NCBI GenBank assembly: GCA_023389045.1
Contig: JAEWEZ010000028.1
Coordinates: forward strand, 1 to 17,715
From: Actinomycetes bacterium
GTDB taxonomy: Bacteria > Actinomycetota > Actinomycetes > Actinomycetales > Dermabacteraceae
Reading direction: 5' to 3'
Length of the DNA stretch: 17,715 bases
In this document: positions 7,368-14,053 of the stretch, one piece after another
Layout of the letters: each line of letters opens with the position of its first letter
Position numbering within the stretch: the stretch's first letter is position 1
Position numbers and translations under genes: made by a program
The notes under the pieces: model-generated
Told to the model about the DNA's origin: nothing
What the model saw: the letters and a program-made list of their open reading frames with translations, nothing else
The model's database searches: none

Positions 7368-7606
7368 GAGCGGTGTGGCTGCGGCAGGTGTATTCGTGCC
7401 GTAGGCCGGGCATAAAAGAGACCAGCGGCCGTGGCTTCCCCTCCACGACCGCCGGTCGGTGTGCACTGCGCTAGCGCACGACGAATATTTTATGCATTCC
7501 CAGGGAGTGCTCAGGACCAGATTTCCAAATTCCACCCCTGTACTTTTGTCGGATTTCCGGCGGGCCGGACCCTCCCTTCGTCCCGGCAGGGCCGGGATCC
7601 GCGCCA
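7368..7606. other. Convergent intergenic region between helR and nrdR
   Basis: This 239-bp gap holds a strong hairpin (7420-7457), a 12-bp perfect palindrome TGCGCTAGCGCA (7467-7478) and a markedly AT-rich stretch around 7480-7560 (for example AATATTTTATGCATT). Near the nrdR end there is a CCCGGC-AGG-GCCGGG hairpin at 7582-7596. Two short overlapping open frames on opposite strands cover the AT-rich part but have no ribosome-binding site or recognisable sequence, so no gene is called. Confidence 0.5.
7420..7457 (-). terminator. Long-stem terminator of the LysM-nrdR unit
   Basis: The arms 7420-7434 (GACCAGCGGCCGTGG) and 7443-7457 (CCACGACCGCCGGTC) pair over 15 positions with two mismatches and an 8-nt loop. 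On the minus strand the hairpin is followed by TCTTTTATG, a proper U-rich tail. It therefore terminates minus-strand transcription coming from nrdR about 150 nt upstream, and its stem may also halt helR transcripts. Confidence 0.68.
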
Positions 7607-8080
7607 TTAGGCCTCAGACGAGGGCTTTTCAGCAGGAGCTTCCTCGCGCAGACGACGGATAGCCGCCTCGAAATCGTCGAGGGATTCAAAGCTCTGATAG
7701 ACGCTCGCGAAGCGCATGTACGCGACCAGATCGAGTTCCTGCAGGGGCTGCAGAATGGCGAGGCCTACATCATGGGCATCGATTTCGGCCTGACCCGAGG
7801 AGCGAATGTCCTCTTCGACGCGCTGAGCGAGGATCGCGAGTTGGTCGTCTGTGACGGGGCGACCCTGGCATGCCTTGCGCACGCCGGAGATCACCTTGGC
7901 GCGACTGAAGGGCTCACTGACCCCAGAGCGTTTACGCACCGAGAGCGAAGCGGTCTCCGAGGTGGAGAAGCGTCGGCCACATTCTGGGCACTGTCGTCGG
8001 CGCCGGATGCTCGCGCCGTCATCGGACGTGCGCGAGTCCACGACGCGGGAGTCAGGATGGCGACAGAAGGGACAGTGCAC
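7607..8080 (-). CDS. nrdR: Transcriptional repressor NrdR
   Basis: NrdR senses ATP/dATP and represses ribonucleotide reductase genes. The 157-aa product begins with a zinc ribbon whose four cysteines are at residues 3, 6, 31 and 34 (MHCPFC and QCPECGRRF). It is followed by an ATP-cone domain from about 46 to 136 ([24 protein letters not shown] is its first helix-loop region), and ends in a short Glu/Ala/Pro tail. The GTG start at 8080 gives the canonical MHCPFC N-terminus. There is no good Shine-Dalgarno, but TAGTCT lies exactly 6 nt upstream, so nrdR probably has its own leaderless promoter in addition to readthrough from the LysM gene 42 bp upstream. No ribonucleotide reductase genes are present in the window. 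The order LysM-nrdR divergent from lexA matches mycobacteria and corynebacteria. Confidence 0.96.
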   Translation of the reverse strand: MHCPFCRHPDSRVVDSRTSDDGASIRRRRQCPECGRRFSTSETASLSVRKRSGVSEPFSRAKVISGVRKACQGRPVTDDQLAILAQRVEEDIRSSGQAEIDAHDVGLAILQPLQELDLVAYMRFASVYQSFESLDDFEAAIRRLREEAPAEKPSSEA

Positions 8081-8086
8081 CGCCCC

Positions 8087-8092
8087 AGACTA
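8087..8092 (-). promoter_or_regulatory. -10 element TAGTCT, leaderless start of nrdR
   Basis: TAGTCT on the minus strand is followed by 6 nt and the nrdR GTG codon. It sits in the 42-bp gap between the LysM stop and nrdR. This gives nrdR a candidate promoter independent of the SOS-controlled upstream one. Confidence 0.5.
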
Positions 8093-8122
8093 CCCGGCGA
8101 ACCGTGTTCAGTGCGGCGGTGT

Positions 8123-8500
8123 TCAGCGGTCCAGATCGCCAGTGGGCACGGTGAGGCGGTCACCTGCCGTGACACGGCCGGTGGGCAGATGGTTCATTTC
8201 GCGCACGGCAGTCACGAAAGCCTGAGGGTCTTCCTCGGGGGCGTACTGCTGTGCGTACCCCCAGAGCGTGTCCCCTTCCTGCACGGTAACGACGGTGCGG
8301 TCAGTGGGCTCACCGCCAGCCAGGGCCGAGGACACATCGAGCGCGAGCATGGATACGGCGGCGACGAGGAGACCCAGCACAAAGGCGGCGAGAACAACCA
8401 GCCGACGCCCACGGGCAGTCAGGGCAAGTCGAACATTCTCACGAGAGGCAGGGGCCTGGGCGGCGCCGCGACGAGAGTCAAGGGGAAGAATCGTGGCCAT
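8123..8500 (-). CDS. Membrane-anchored LysM protein, SOS-controlled (Rv2719c/DivS/YneA position)
   Basis: A 125-aa protein: a basic cytoplasmic N-terminus (1-33), one transmembrane helix (about 34-55, [21 protein letters not shown]), then an extracytoplasmic LysM domain (about 70-118) with [18 protein letters not shown] and the closing GDRLTVP. LysM domains bind peptidoglycan. It is divergent from lexA and upstream of nrdR, as are mycobacterial Rv2719c (ChiZ) and corynebacterial DivS. B. subtilis YneA is also a small membrane/LysM protein divergent from lexA. These are SOS-induced and hold back cell division, so that is the likely role here; sequence alone does not prove it. I chose the ATG at 8500 because AGGAG lies 8 nt upstream and that site sits inside a SOS box. 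No separate catalytic domain is visible. Confidence 0.85.
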   Translation of the reverse strand: MATILPLDSRRGAAQAPASRENVRLALTARGRRLVVLAAFVLGLLVAAVSMLALDVSSALAGGEPTDRTVVTVQEGDTLWGYAQQYAPEEDPQAFVTAVREMNHLPTGRVTAGDRLTVPTGDLDR

Positions 8501-8503
8501 TGT

Positions 8504-8519
8504 CCGAACTCCTGTTCGA
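8504..8519. promoter_or_regulatory. SOS box (LexA operator) covering the LysM gene's ribosome-binding site
   Basis: CCGAACTCCTGTTCGA matches the Gram-positive/actinobacterial operator TCGAAC-N4-GTTCGA with a perfect CGAAC/GTTCG dyad; only the first outer base deviates. The central four bases plus the adjacent C form, on the minus strand, the AGGAG Shine-Dalgarno of the LysM gene (8509-8513). LexA bound here would sit just downstream of that gene's probable transcription start. Confidence 0.85.
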
Positions 8520-8571
8520 TCGAATACAAGTGCGACTGTACGCACCCGAAGCCGCAACACGCAAGATTTCC

Positions 8572-8587
8572 TCGAACAAATGTTTGG
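8572..8587. promoter_or_regulatory. Second SOS box, overlapping the lexA -35
   Basis: TCGAACAAATGTTTGG matches TCGAACrnryGTTCGA with two mismatches in the right half-site. Its end overlaps the candidate lexA -35 TTGGAG (8584-8589), so binding would block RNA polymerase and give autoregulation. It is weaker than the first box, as is common for lexA's own operator. Confidence 0.7.
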
Positions 8588-8612
8588 AGATCGTGTGTGT
8601 GCGCCCTACTCT
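8584..8612 (+). promoter_or_regulatory. Candidate lexA promoter
   Basis: TTGGAG (8584-8589), a 17-nt spacer and TACTCT (8607-8612) form a good sigma-70-type promoter. Transcription would start near 8619, leaving a leader of about 50 nt before the lexA ATG. The overlap with the SOS box supports the assignment. Confidence 0.5.
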
Positions 8613-8667
8613 GGATGCAGGCACCACTCCACCCGGGGGGTCTGACAAACAACGGCAGGAGAGCACG

Positions 8668-9396
8668 ATGAGCCCGCGCGCTACGCATGATCCGGATCAC
8701 ATCTCCGGCCCCATCTCGGGCGCCGCGGCAGGCAGCGACGAGAACGCCGGTGAGGGTCCCGCCCTCACCGCACGTCAGCGCCGCGTGCTGGAAACGATCA
8801 CCGCAGCGATTGCCGCGCACGGGTATCCGCCCTCCATGCGTGAGATCGGCGATGCCGTTGGGCTCACCTCCTCGTCGTCGGTTGCCCATCAGCTCCAGGC
8901 ACTCGAACGCAAGGGTTACCTGCGTCGTGACCCCAAACGTCCGCGAGCCATGGAAGTCGTGATGCCCGGTGCGGACGGAGCCCCGGAAACCTCCGCCGAT
9001 CACGCCGAACGCCAGCCTGCACCGTCGGTCTCGGTGCCCCTGGTGGGACGGATCGCCGCCGGCGTGCCCATCACCGCCGATGAACAGGTCGAGGATGTGT
9101 TCACCCTGCCCGCGCAGCTCGTGGGAAGTGGCGAACTGTTCCTGCTACAGGTGGTAGGCGATTCGATGATCGACGCCGCGATTTGCGATAAAGACTGGGT
9201 CGTCGTGCGCAGTCAGCGCACCGCTGAAAAGGGCGAGATCGTGGCGGCCATGATCGACGGCGAGGCCACGGTGAAAACCTTCGCGCAGCGCGATGGGCAT
9301 ATCTGGCTCATGCCGCATAACCCGGCATTCGCCCCGATCCTCGGCGATCACGCCGAAATCCTCGGCAAAGTGGTCGCAGTCCTCCGCGCCGTCTGA
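8668..9396 (+). CDS. lexA: LexA repressor
   Basis: LexA is the SOS repressor; RecA filaments trigger its self-cleavage. The 242-aa product has a disordered N-terminal ~30 residues, then a winged-helix domain ([12 protein letters not shown] at 33-44, [22 protein letters not shown] at 55-76, with the wing reaching [12 protein letters not shown]). After a linker comes the S24 peptidase domain. The cleavage-site Ala-Gly is at 131-132 (GRIAAGVP), the catalytic Ser at 166 (GDSM) and the Lys at 203 (ATVKTF). The start at 8668 is set by AGGAG 6 nt upstream; the open frame runs further upstream, to 8500, across the operators and cannot be coding there. It is convergent with the DinG-like helicase and divergent from the LysM gene, with two SOS boxes between. 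Confidence 0.97.
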   Translation: MSPRATHDPDHISGPISGAAAGSDENAGEGPALTARQRRVLETITAAIAAHGYPPSMREIGDAVGLTSSSSVAHQLQALERKGYLRRDPKRPRAMEVVMPGADGAPETSADHAERQPAPSVSVPLVGRIAAGVPITADEQVEDVFTLPAQLVGSGELFLLQVVGDSMIDAAICDKDWVVVRSQRTAEKGEIVAAMIDGEATVKTFAQRDGHIWLMPHNPAFAPILGDHAEILGKVVAVLRAV

Positions 9397-9470
9397 CCGC
9401 ACCTCAGCGCCGACGACTCGCGACGCCCCGGAGCCCCTCGACCGGGTGCGCTCCATCCGCGATAGGCGCT
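9397..9470. other. Convergent gap between lexA and the DinG-like gene
   Basis: A GGAGC...GCTCC hairpin with an inner CCC/GGG stem (9430-9454) could end lexA transcription, but it has no U-tract. The right part is the first copy of a 20-bp tandem repeat. Confidence 0.3.
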
Positions 9471-9490
9471 CTACATCCGCGATAGTCGCT
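9451..9490. repeat. 20-bp tandem duplication across the 3' end of the DinG-like gene
   Basis: CTCCATCCGCGATAGGCGCT (9451-9470) and CTACATCCGCGATAGTCGCT (9471-9490) abut exactly and agree at 18 of 20 positions. The second copy contains the stop codon and last five codons of the helicase gene. One of the two differences is what creates the stop: on the minus strand it is TAG in the genic copy and GAG in the other. Confidence 0.8.
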
Positions 9491-11486
9491 GCAAAGCCGC
9501 CACCGCTGCATCCGGATCGCTGGTCCGCCACAGCGGCGGCAGCGCCCCGCTGAGGAAGCTGCCGTAGCGCGCCGTCACGAGGCGCGGATCCAGCACCGCC
9601 ACCATCCCGCGATCACTCGCCGAACGAATCAACCGGCCCGCGCCCTGCGCCATGAGCAGGGCCGCATGTTGCGCTGAAACGGCCATAAAGCCGTTGCCAC
9701 CCCGCTGCTGCACTCGCTCGGTTCGAGCCGACATCAACGGGTCATCGGGGCGCGGGAAGGGGATCCGGTCGATCGTGACCAGACGGCAGGCGCGCCCGGG
9801 CACATCCACGCCCTGCCACAGGGTGAGCGTGCCGAAAAGGCATGAATCCTCATCCTCGCGGAACATGCGCACAAGGTTCGTCATCGAGTCTTCGCCCTGC
9901 ACACCGATGGTCAGATCGGTGCGGGCTCGCACGTAATCAGCGGCGAGGTCTGCTGCTTTACGCGAGGAGAAGAGACAGAGCGCCCCTCCCCCGGCGGCAT
10001 CCACGAGTTCGCTCAGGTGCGCGAGCATCTGCGGACTCGGACCGTCCCGGCCCGGCTGCGGTAGGTGCCGCGCAACGTACAGGATTCCCTGGCGGGGGTA
10101 GTCGAAGGGGCTTCCCACATCCAGTCCTGCCCAGGCCCCGGAGTTCTCAAAGACGGGGAGGTCATCGGCGCTGATCCGGTCGCGTGCAGCAAGGCCCACC
10201 GCACCGGCCGGTGGCTCAAAGCGTCCACCGAAGGCAAGAGTCGCTGAGGCCATCACCACGGTGCGCTCTTCCAGGATCGCCGAGCGCATCGCCCCCGCCA
10301 CGCTCAGCGGGGCAATCTGCAGGCTGGAGCGTCCGGTTGCCTCCGAATGAGAGATGGAGACGACGTCTTCATCCTCCGGATCCAGTGCCGGTTCGCAGGC
10401 TTCGATGATTTCTTGCAGGGTGGCTCGCGCCATCCGTCGAGCACCGGCCAGGGCCGGGTCGGAGGTGGGGTCTTTCGTTTCGTCGTGGAGTTCCCGCGCG
10501 TGCAGGCGCAGCTGCGTGATGGCGTCGGCGAGGCGCTGTGGGAGCGGGCCGATCACGCGCCCCTCGGTGGTCGCGCTGAGGGCTTCGCGGAGTTCTTCGC
10601 CCGCATCGTCCAGTGCGGTCGCTCCGATCCCGATGCTGCGGAGTTCCCGCACGGCACCGCGCACCATTCCCGCGGTGAGCTGCAGGGTCACTGCGCTCGT
10701 GACGCGGTCCACCAGGTCGTGGGCCTCGTCGAAAACAACCACTTCGTGGTCGGGGATGATGCCGCGCCGGTCGAATGCGTCAATCGCAAGGAGCGCATGG
10801 TTCGTGACGATCACGTCGACCTCGCGTGCCACCTCGCGGGCGCGTTCAGCAAAGCAGTCCTGGGCGACGGGGCAGGAGGTGCCCAGGCATTGTGCTCCGG
10901 TCACCGACACCTGCCGCCAGGCGCGGTCAGACACGGGGTCGTGCAGGGAGTCGCGGTCCCCCGTCTCGGTTTCTGCCGCCCAGCTTTGAAGGCGTTTGAT
11001 TTGTGCGCCGAGGCGTTCGGCCCCGTCGGCCCGGGAGGGATCCACGGTTGCTTCACTAAAGAGCGCCCCCGGTTCCACATCGGTGGGGTATCCGCCCTCC
11101 AGTTTGTGTTTGCACAGGTAGTTCGCGCGGCCTTTGAGCAGCGCGAACGACGGCACTCGCGGGAGCAGCGGGCTGAGGGCCTCCACGATCCTCGGCAGGT
11201 CTTTGCGCACGATCTGGCTTTGCAGCGCAATGGTCGCGGTCGAGACGACGACGGGACGCCCGGTGCGCAGTGCTTCACGGATCGCAGGCACGAGGTAGGC
11301 GAGGGATTTACCGGTGCCGGTGCCGGCCTGCACGAAGAGGTGGCGGCGCCCGTTCATCGCGGTTTCCACGGCCTGCGCCATGGCGCTTTGCCCCGCCCGC
11401 GTAGTACCGCCGACCGCTTCGACGGCAGCGTTCATCAGCTGCTCAAGCGGCGGGAGCGCCTCAGCGGCGCAGGGGGCGGGGGTCAC
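9471..11486 (-). CDS. DinG/XPD-like Fe-S ATP-dependent DNA helicase
   Basis: A 671-aa superfamily 2 helicase of the DinG/YoaA/XPD type, which unwinds DNA 5'-3' during repair and removal of R-loops. Seen: Walker A AGTGTGKS (about 54-61), motif Ia VVVSTATIALQSQ, and four cysteines at about 125, 200, 205 and 211 (ANYLC, AQCLGTSCPVAQDC) spaced as in the 4Fe-4S domain of this family. The DEAH box lies at about 253-256 (VVVFDEAHD) and the C-terminal motif VI as AQGAGRLIRSASDRG. There is no N-terminal exonuclease domain. The open frame starts at a GTG at 11543, but the GTG at 11486 is preferred because TACCGT lies exactly 6 nt upstream, indicating a leaderless mRNA. In E. coli dinG is LexA-controlled; no SOS box is seen here. 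The C-terminus falls inside a 20-bp tandem duplication. Confidence 0.9.
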   Translation of the reverse strand: MTPAPCAAEALPPLEQLMNAAVEAVGGTTRAGQSAMAQAVETAMNGRRHLFVQAGTGTGKSLAYLVPAIREALRTGRPVVVSTATIALQSQIVRKDLPRIVEALSPLLPRVPSFALLKGRANYLCKHKLEGGYPTDVEPGALFSEATVDPSRADGAERLGAQIKRLQSWAAETETGDRDSLHDPVSDRAWRQVSVTGAQCLGTSCPVAQDCFAERAREVAREVDVIVTNHALLAIDAFDRRGIIPDHEVVVFDEAHDLVDRVTSAVTLQLTAGMVRGAVRELRSIGIGATALDDAGEELREALSATTEGRVIGPLPQRLADAITQLRLHARELHDETKDPTSDPALAGARRMARATLQEIIEACEPALDPEDEDVVSISHSEATGRSSLQIAPLSVAGAMRSAILEERTVVMASATLAFGGRFEPPAGAVGLAARDRISADDLPVFENSGAWAGLDVGSPFDYPRQGILYVARHLPQPGRDGPSPQMLAHLSELVDAAGGGALCLFSSRKAADLAADYVRARTDLTIGVQGEDSMTNLVRMFREDEDSCLFGTLTLWQGVDVPGRACRLVTIDRIPFPRPDDPLMSARTERVQQRGGNGFMAVSAQHAALLMAQGAGRLIRSASDRGMVAVLDPRLVTARYGSFLSGALPPLWRTSDPDAAVAALQRLSRM

Positions 11487-11492
11487 CGGTCT

Positions 11493-11498
11493 ACGGTA
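11493..11498 (-). promoter_or_regulatory. -10 element TACCGT, leaderless start of the DinG-like gene
   Basis: TACCGT on the minus strand, then 6 nt (AGACCG), then the GTG at 11486. No Shine-Dalgarno lies near this codon or near the upstream GTG at 11543. This fits a leaderless transcript and fixes the start. Confidence 0.5.
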
Positions 11499-11567
11499 GC
11501 GAGGCCCCCGCACACAGGCCGGCAGACTCGCGGGATATCCCACGCCATGCGAGGCCTTTCACGGCAC

Positions 11568-11597
11568 GACCGGCGGGTTCCGGGGAACCCGCCGGTC
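11568..11597 (-). terminator. Perfect 14-bp hairpin downstream of hflX
   Basis: GACCGGCGGGTTCC and GGAACCCGCCGGTC are perfectly complementary and separated by 2 nt. It begins 23 nt past the hflX stop. There is no U-tract, as is usual for many GC-rich actinobacterial terminators. It separates hflX from the DinG-like gene on the same strand. Confidence 0.65.
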
Positions 11598-11620
11598 GAG
11601 AAGGTCTTCCGGTGTATCTG

Positions 11621-13186
11621 TCAGGCAGCGCCGGTGAGTTCCGCGGCGAGCGCGGCATCCACGCGGGCGTGCAGACGCGTGCCATCGGCGAGGTGCTCCT
11701 CGGCGAGGATTTCGCCGGTGTTGTGCACGCGGGAGACGAGGTCCCCACGCGTATAGGGAACCACCACATCGACTTCCACGGCGGGGCGCGGCAGATGCTC
11801 GGCGATGAGTTCGCGCAGTTCTTCGATGCCTTCGCCGGTGCGGGCCGAGACCACGGCGGTCAGGTCGAGCTGGCTGCGCAAGCGGGCGATCGTCTCGGGG
11901 GTCGCGATATCGGCCTTATTGAGCACCACGATCTCGGGCACATCGAAACCCTCGATCTCACCGAGCACTTCGCGGACGGCGCGGATCTGGCCTTCCGGAT
12001 CGGGGTGGGAGGCGTCAACCACGTGCAGGAGCAGGTCCGCATCGCCAACCTCTTCGAGGGTGGAGCGGAAGGCCTCGACAAGCTGCGTGGGCAGGTGGCG
12101 GACGAAGCCGACGGTGTCTGCGAAGGTGAACTCGCGACCGTCGGGCGTCTGGGAGCGGCGCACCGTCGGATCCAGGGTGGCGAACAGGGCGTTCTCCACG
12201 AGTACTCCCGCGCCAGTCAGACGGTTGAGTAGGGAGGACTTTCCGGCGTTGGTGTATCCGGCAATCGCCACGGCCGGCACCCGGTGGCGTTTGCGGTCGG
12301 CGCGCTTCGCCTCGCGGCTGGGTGCCATCTCTTTAATCTCGCGGCGCAGTTTCGCCATGCGGTTTCGGATCCGACGGCGGTCTAGCTCAATCTTGGTTTC
12401 GCCGGGGCCGCGGGAGCCCATTCCGGCGCCACCGGCGGCAATGCGTCCACCGGCCTGGCGAGACATGGACTCACCCCAGCCACGCAGACGCGGCAGCAGG
12501 TATTCGAGCTGCGCGAGTTCCACCTGTGCCTTGCCCTCACGCGATTTGGCGTGCTGGGCGAAGATATCGAGGATCAGCGCGGTGCGATCGACCACCTTGA
12601 CCTTCACGATGTCTTCAAGGGCGCGCCGCTGGCTGGGGGCGAGTTCCCCGTCGGCGATCACAGTGTCGGCGCCGCAAGCGGCCACGATGTCAGCGAGTTC
12701 CTGGGCTTTTCCTCGGCCGAGGAAGGTTGCGGGGTCGGGGTGGGCGCGGCGCTGGAGCACTCCGTCGAGCACCTCGGATCCGGCGGTTTCGGCGAGCGCT
12801 GCGAGTTCGCGCAGGCTGTTCTCGGCGTCTTCTGCGTTTCCGGTCTGGTAGAGCCCGGCGAGCACAACCCGTTCGAGTCGCACCTTGCGGTACTCCACCT
12901 CGGTGATGTCCTCGAGTTCGGTGGAGAGGCCGGCCACGCGCCGCAGGGCTTGGCGGTCGGCGAGGTCGTACTGTTCACCGTCGGTGTCGGAGGAGTAGGT
13001 GATGGCGGAGACGGAGGCGTCGCCGCGATCGAGGATCCGCCGGGTCATCGCCTCGCTGCGGGAGCCGGTGGCAGCACTGGCGTCGGGGCCGCTGTCCATA
13101 CCGCCTTCGGTGCCGGTCATGTCCTGATCTCGGGGCTCCTCGTGCGGGGGGACGGGGGCGGGGTCGGGTCGGAAGGACGTAGGCAC
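11621..13186 (-). CDS. hflX: Ribosome-associated GTPase HflX
   Basis: HflX binds the 50S subunit and splits stalled ribosomes under stress; actinobacterial versions are linked to hypoxia and macrolide tolerance. The 521-aa product has a disordered N-terminal extension (about 1-95) that is longer than in E. coli HflX. It is followed by the HflX subdomain (RRAHPDPATFLGRGKAQEL at 146-164; GAGMGSRGPGETKIE at 253-267), a basic helical linker, and the G domain: G1 GYTNAGKSS (310-318), DPT (339-341), G3 DTVGF (357-361), G4 NKAD (423-426), G5 SART (447-450). The C-terminal domain closes at the end of the frame. The GTG at 13186 was chosen for GAGGAG 10 nt upstream. An ATG at 13120 is possible but poorly spaced. 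A terminator hairpin follows. The gene is divergent from the RsmC-like gene across 206 bp. Confidence 0.96.
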   Translation of the reverse strand: MPTSFRPDPAPVPPHEEPRDQDMTGTEGGMDSGPDASAATGSRSEAMTRRILDRGDASVSAITYSSDTDGEQYDLADRQALRRVAGLSTELEDITEVEYRKVRLERVVLAGLYQTGNAEDAENSLRELAALAETAGSEVLDGVLQRRAHPDPATFLGRGKAQELADIVAACGADTVIADGELAPSQRRALEDIVKVKVVDRTALILDIFAQHAKSREGKAQVELAQLEYLLPRLRGWGESMSRQAGGRIAAGGAGMGSRGPGETKIELDRRRIRNRMAKLRREIKEMAPSREAKRADRKRHRVPAVAIAGYTNAGKSSLLNRLTGAGVLVENALFATLDPTVRRSQTPDGREFTFADTVGFVRHLPTQLVEAFRSTLEEVGDADLLLHVVDASHPDPEGQIRAVREVLGEIEGFDVPEIVVLNKADIATPETIARLRSQLDLTAVVSARTGEGIEELRELIAEHLPRPAVEVDVVVPYTRGDLVSRVHNTGEILAEEHLADGTRLHARVDAALAAELTGAA

Positions 13187-13392
13187 GGTGGTGGGGCTCC
13201 TCAGGGTGGTGTCGATGGCGAGCGGCGTGGCGGCTCGCGGTGGTCGTTACAGAATCGCACGGTCGCGGGAAACGGTCGAGGGATTTATGGCTTGCGCCCC
13301 AGCGCGCGGCTTTGTGCGCAAGCCCCCGCGAGGTCGCGCGGCGCACAGACTCTCGTGCGCCCTGCGGCGCACCTGCTCCGTATGCTGGGGCG
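13187..13392. other. Divergent promoter region of hflX and the RsmC-like gene
   Basis: It holds the GAGGAG of hflX at the left and the TATGCT -10 of the methyltransferase gene at the right. A TGTAAC hexamer on the minus strand near 13246-13251 is a weak hflX -10 candidate. The plus-strand frame of the methyltransferase stays open through this region, but its start is placed at 13393. Confidence 0.4.
13381..13386 (+). promoter_or_regulatory. -10 element TATGCT, leaderless start of the RsmC-like gene
   Basis: TATGCT is followed by 6 nt and the GTG at 13393. There is no Shine-Dalgarno. This supports the short form of the protein rather than the longer open frame. Confidence 0.55.
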
Positions 13393-14016
13393 GTGACCGA
13401 GCACTATTTCACCGCCTCCCCCAGCACCGATGATGCGCGTTTCCCGCTGCGTGTGGTTCTTGCCGGGAAGGAGCGGGAGTTGGTCTCCTCGGCTTCTGTG
13501 TTTAGTGGTCGCAGCCTGGATAAGGCCACGGCGGTGCTGCTGGATCGCCTCGATCACCTCACGGCGGTTCCTGCCGGGGCGAAGATTCTGGATCTCGGCT
13601 GCGGCTGGGGTCCGATTGCGCTGTCCGCGGCGCTTCTGCATCCGGATGCGCAGGTGTGGGCGGTGGATGTGTCCGAGCGCGCTCGTTCTCTCACGGCACA
13701 CAATGCGCAGTTGCTCGGCTGTGCGAATGTGCGGGTTCTTGCGCCGGAAGAGGTAGAGGAGTCCGTGCGTTTCGACGTGATCTGGTCGAATCCCCCAATC
13801 CGGATCGGGAAAGAGGCACTGCACGATCTGCTGCTGCTGTGGCTGGGACGCCTGCAGCCGACCGGGACCGCAGCCATGGTCGTCGGCAAAAACCTTGGTG
13901 CGGATTCGCTGGCGCGCTGGATCGCTGAGCAGTTCCCGCAGCGGAGTGTGGCCAAGGCTGCAAGCGCGAAGGGCTTCCGGATTCTGGAGGTCTCGCCGGA
14001 GGGTGACCTCTCCTGA
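13393..14016 (+). CDS. RsmC-like class I SAM-dependent methyltransferase
   Basis: A 207-aa single-domain methyltransferase of the MTS/RsmC type. Its family methylates guanine N2 in 16S rRNA, though the actinobacterial short proteins are not proven to do so. Seen: the opening VTEHYFTASPSTDD; VFSGRSLDKATAVLLD (36-51), typical of the family; the SAM motif LDLGCGWGPIALSAA (66-80); the acidic ribose-binding strand AVDVSERA (90-97); and the catalytic SNPPIRIGKEAL (132-143). The NPP tetrapeptide region is characteristic of N-methylation of bases. E. coli RsmC has a duplicated fold of about 340 aa; this protein has only the active half. The GTG start is supported by the TATGCT -10 exactly 6 nt upstream. 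The gene ends 27 nt from dapF, with which it converges. Confidence 0.87.
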   Translation: MTEHYFTASPSTDDARFPLRVVLAGKERELVSSASVFSGRSLDKATAVLLDRLDHLTAVPAGAKILDLGCGWGPIALSAALLHPDAQVWAVDVSERARSLTAHNAQLLGCANVRVLAPEEVEESVRFDVIWSNPPIRIGKEALHDLLLLWLGRLQPTGTAAMVVGKNLGADSLARWIAEQFPQRSVAKAASAKGFRILEVSPEGDLS

Positions 14017-14031
14017 AGCCCCGGCTCCAGG

Positions 14032-14053
14032 GCTCGGCCATGCTTAGCCGAGC
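14032..14053. terminator. Shared hairpin between the RsmC-like gene and dapF
   Basis: GCTCGGC (14032-14038) and GCCGAGC (14047-14053) form a 7-bp stem with an 8-nt loop in the 27-bp convergent gap, overlapping the dapF stop codon. There is no U-tract on either side. It could act on transcripts from both directions. Confidence 0.4.

Noticed and set aside
7459..7689. Two short open frames on opposite strands in the helR-nrdR gap
   Set aside because: No ribosome-binding site, overlap with nrdR, and unremarkable composition.
2238..8652. Shared 11-mer CTGACAAACAA at 2238 and 8642 upstream of two genes
   Set aside because: An 11-bp match is expected by chance many times in a window this size, and the positions relative to the starts differ.
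10347..11756. 469-aa open frame on the plus strand opposite the DinG-like and hflX genes
   Set aside because: It runs antisense across two strongly supported genes and their terminator and has no recognisable motif.
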